Positions 5,740 to 6,802 of a stretch of 6,802 nucleotides of DNA are shown here, in pieces. The stretch is from CAYSYM01 sp964435115 (GTDB lineage: Bacteria; Chloroflexota; UBA6077; CF-72). Each line of letters opens with the position of its first letter. Position 1 is the first letter of the stretch. The notes under the pieces are model-generated. The model was not told the DNA's origin. It did not search any database and saw nothing but the letters and a program-made list of their open reading frames with translations. Both the position numbers and the translations under genes were made by a program. The DNA lies in NCBI GenBank assembly GCA_964435115.1, contig CAYSYM010000089.1:1-6802 (forward strand), written 5' to 3'.

Positions 5740-6572
5740 AGCTCCTCCCGGCCATCACGTGCTGCGGCGGGCGAGGCAATCCGCGCGCGCAGGCGCTGCC
5801 CCGTAGCGGGGTGCGGCAGGCTCAGCAGGTAGCGGACGCGCGTCAGGAGCTCCCGGCGGACCTGCTCGAAGACACGCCGCTGCTCCTCCTCGTCCTGGAC
5901 CGCCACCGGGTCGGGCAGGCTCCAGTGAATCCGCGCGGGATCACCCGGGAAGACCGGACAGGTCTCGCGGACCCGGTCGCAGACGGTGATCACGTAGTCG
6001 AAGTGCTGTCCGATAAACGCATCCATGGCCTTTGACGCGTGGCGGCTCGGGTCCAGGCCCCACTCCTCCATCAACTCGGCAGTGACGGGGTGGACGCCGG
6101 TCGGCTGCGAGCCGGCGCTGTAGACCTCGACCTGGTCGGCGCCGAGTTGCCGCAGGATAGCCTCGGCGAGCTGCGAGCGTGCGCTGTTGTGCGTGCACAG
6201 GAAGAGCACCCGCAGCGGCCGGCCGGGCTGGGTCGGGGCCGAAGGCGCCTCCGGCTCGCACGCGATGCCGGGATGCAGCGTGCTGCCAGCCTGCGCGTAC
6301 AGCGCGTGCAGCCGTTCCAGGTCGATGCTGTAATAGACATCGCGCGCATCCCAACCGCCCCGGCGGTCTCGAAGGAGCCCCAGGGAGCGCAGCTGCTTGA
6401 GGTGGTAGGACACGGCGTTCTGGGGCGCTTGGAGACGCTCCACGATTTCCCCTGCTCGCAGGTCGGTCAGCGCCAGCAGCCGAACGATCGCGAGTCGGGT
6501 CTCGTCGGCGAGCGCCCTGAAGAACGCTGCGACATCGGACGTGGGGAATACCGCCGCGTGGATTGCCACCAT
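5736..6572 (-). CDS. ArsR-ArsC fusion: HTH repressor joined to a thioredoxin-type arsenate reductase
   Basis: The 278-residue fusion begins with an ArsR/SmtB winged helix (residues about 10-100: FFRALADETRLAIVRLLAL, then recognition region QNAVSYHLKQLRSLGLL and wing RDVYYSID). A proline-rich linker (about 105-118) follows, then a complete low-molecular-weight-phosphatase arsenate reductase domain. That domain has C126-THNSA-R132-SQ, C198 (VITVCD), C205 (ETCPVFPG) and the acid loop SLPDP (D221). The usual ELCVCDL metal site of ArsR is replaced by DLRAGEI, and the only cysteine in the repressor half is C105. The protein presumably represses its own operon through the two upstream palindromes and may also reduce arsenate. 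ATG at 6572 was chosen. GTG at 6590 adds MIPGGG. Neither has a strong ribosome site. The stop overlaps the next ATG by 4 bp. Confidence 0.92.
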   Translation of the reverse strand: MVAIHAAVFPTSDVAAFFRALADETRLAIVRLLALTDLRAGEIVERLQAPQNAVSYHLKQLRSLGLLRDRRGGWDARDVYYSIDLERLHALYAQAGSTLHPGIACEPEAPSAPTQPGRPLRVLFLCTHNSARSQLAEAILRQLGADQVEVYSAGSQPTGVHPVTAELMEEWGLDPSRHASKAMDAFIGQHFDYVITVCDRVRETCPVFPGDPARIHWSLPDPVAVQDEEEQRRVFEQVRRELLTRVRYLLSLPHPATGQRLRARIASPAAARDGREEL

Positions 6573-6590
6573 GCCACCACCCGGGATCAC

Positions 6591-6606
6591 TTCAAAGGAA
6601 GTTGAA
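6591..6606. promoter_or_regulatory. ArsR-type operator 2 (TTCAA-N6-TTGAA)
   Basis: This second palindrome has the same 5-6-5 geometry. It abuts operator 1, sharing base 6606, and its centre is 15 bp away. It lies in the untranslated leader just before the GTG at 6590. A pair of sites would allow two repressor dimers to bind side by side. Confidence 0.52.
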
Positions 6607-6621
6607 TCAATTCTCCTTGAT
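6606..6621. promoter_or_regulatory. ArsR-type operator 1 (ATCAA-N6-TTGAT)
   Basis: This is a perfect 5+5 palindrome with a 6-bp spacer. It matches the ATCAA/TTGAT half-sites known for ArsR-family operators. It overlaps the end of the -10 box and the predicted transcription start, so bound repressor would block the polymerase. Confidence 0.62.
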
Positions 6622-6648
6622 GTTACTCCCGCGAGCGGATGCCGTCAA
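6620..6648 (-). promoter_or_regulatory. Promoter of the ars operon
   Basis: On the minus strand, TTGACG (6648-6643) and TAACAT (6625-6620) are separated by exactly 17 bp, close to the sigma70 consensus. Transcription is predicted to start near 6613. This gives a leader of about 23-41 nt, depending on whether GTG 6590 or ATG 6572 is used. Confidence 0.65.
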
Positions 6649-6802
6649 GCCTCTGGGGAGTGCCGTGGAAGGGTCCATCGCTGAGGGCGGAACCGCCTCC
6701 CGAGCAGGTGCACGCAGGTGGTATCAGTCTGTGGAGGCCCGTCTTGTGGCTGTCATTCACCGTGACGATTAGGCCAGCGGGCGCGGGTTTCACCACGAAG
6801 CA
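6649..6802. other. Non-coding right end, upstream of the ars promoter
   Basis: No supportable gene is seen on either strand. The stretch contains a perfect 12-bp palindrome, GGCGGAACCGCC (6686-6697), and a GGTGGTATC motif (6717-6725) followed by CCCGTC (6738-6743). These are weakly reminiscent of a T-box leader on the plus strand. The last bases (TTTCACCACGAAG) resemble a short sequence often repeated in intergenic DNA of several bacterial phyla. A plus-strand gene may begin beyond the window. Confidence 0.3.

Noticed and set aside
6762..6802. Possible plus-strand gene start (GTG at 6762) running off the right edge
   Set aside because: Only 13 codons are visible, with no ribosome site and no recognisable sequence. 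The end also resembles a common intergenic repeat.

Overview
This is a GC-rich bacterial window carrying most of an arsenic-resistance operon on the minus strand, next to a small accessory patch at the left end. The base composition, the ArsR-ArsC fusion and the accompanying reductase types suggest a Chloroflexota (Thermomicrobia-like) or actinobacterial genome. That placement is inference from gene style, not from a marker gene.

Left end (1-1660): a minus-strand gene runs off the left edge. It encodes a nuclease-like plus winged-helix protein of the type called AbiEi-family antitoxin. At its 5' end is a perfect 20-bp palindrome placed over a good sigma70-type promoter, which looks like an autoregulatory operator. 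Divergent from it, on the plus strand, is the C-terminal remnant of an AlbA/Schlafen-type ATP-binding regulator, followed by a short zone of repeated TTGCACGAT/GAATCGTGC elements.

Middle (1661-1861): a 66-residue, cysteine-rich, probable zinc-binding protein on the plus strand. Its stop codon overlaps the stop codon of the convergent ars operon by 3 bp.

Ars operon (6648 down to 1858, minus strand): a consensus-like promoter with two abutting ArsR-type operators precedes arsR-arsC fusion, a stand-alone thioredoxin-type arsC, a second arsC-like gene with an N-terminal three-helix domain, a universal stress protein, an AqpS-like aquaporin, and a CoA-disulfide-reductase-like flavoprotein. The six genes are tightly packed, with a 4-bp ATGA overlap, a 26-bp overlap and gaps under 50 bp, so they are probably one transcript.

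Working model: arsenate is reduced by one or more of the three low-molecular-weight-phosphatase-fold proteins. The resulting arsenite leaves by the aquaporin channel, because no ArsB or Acr3 pump is present in the window. The flavoprotein may supply or protect reduced thiols. This resembles the aqpS-type ars operon of Sinorhizobium meliloti, but has three reductase domains, a regulator fused to one of them, a stress protein and a disulfide reductase.

Right end (6649-6802): non-coding as far as can be seen. It holds a GGCGGAACCGCC palindrome and weak T-box-like motifs on the plus strand.
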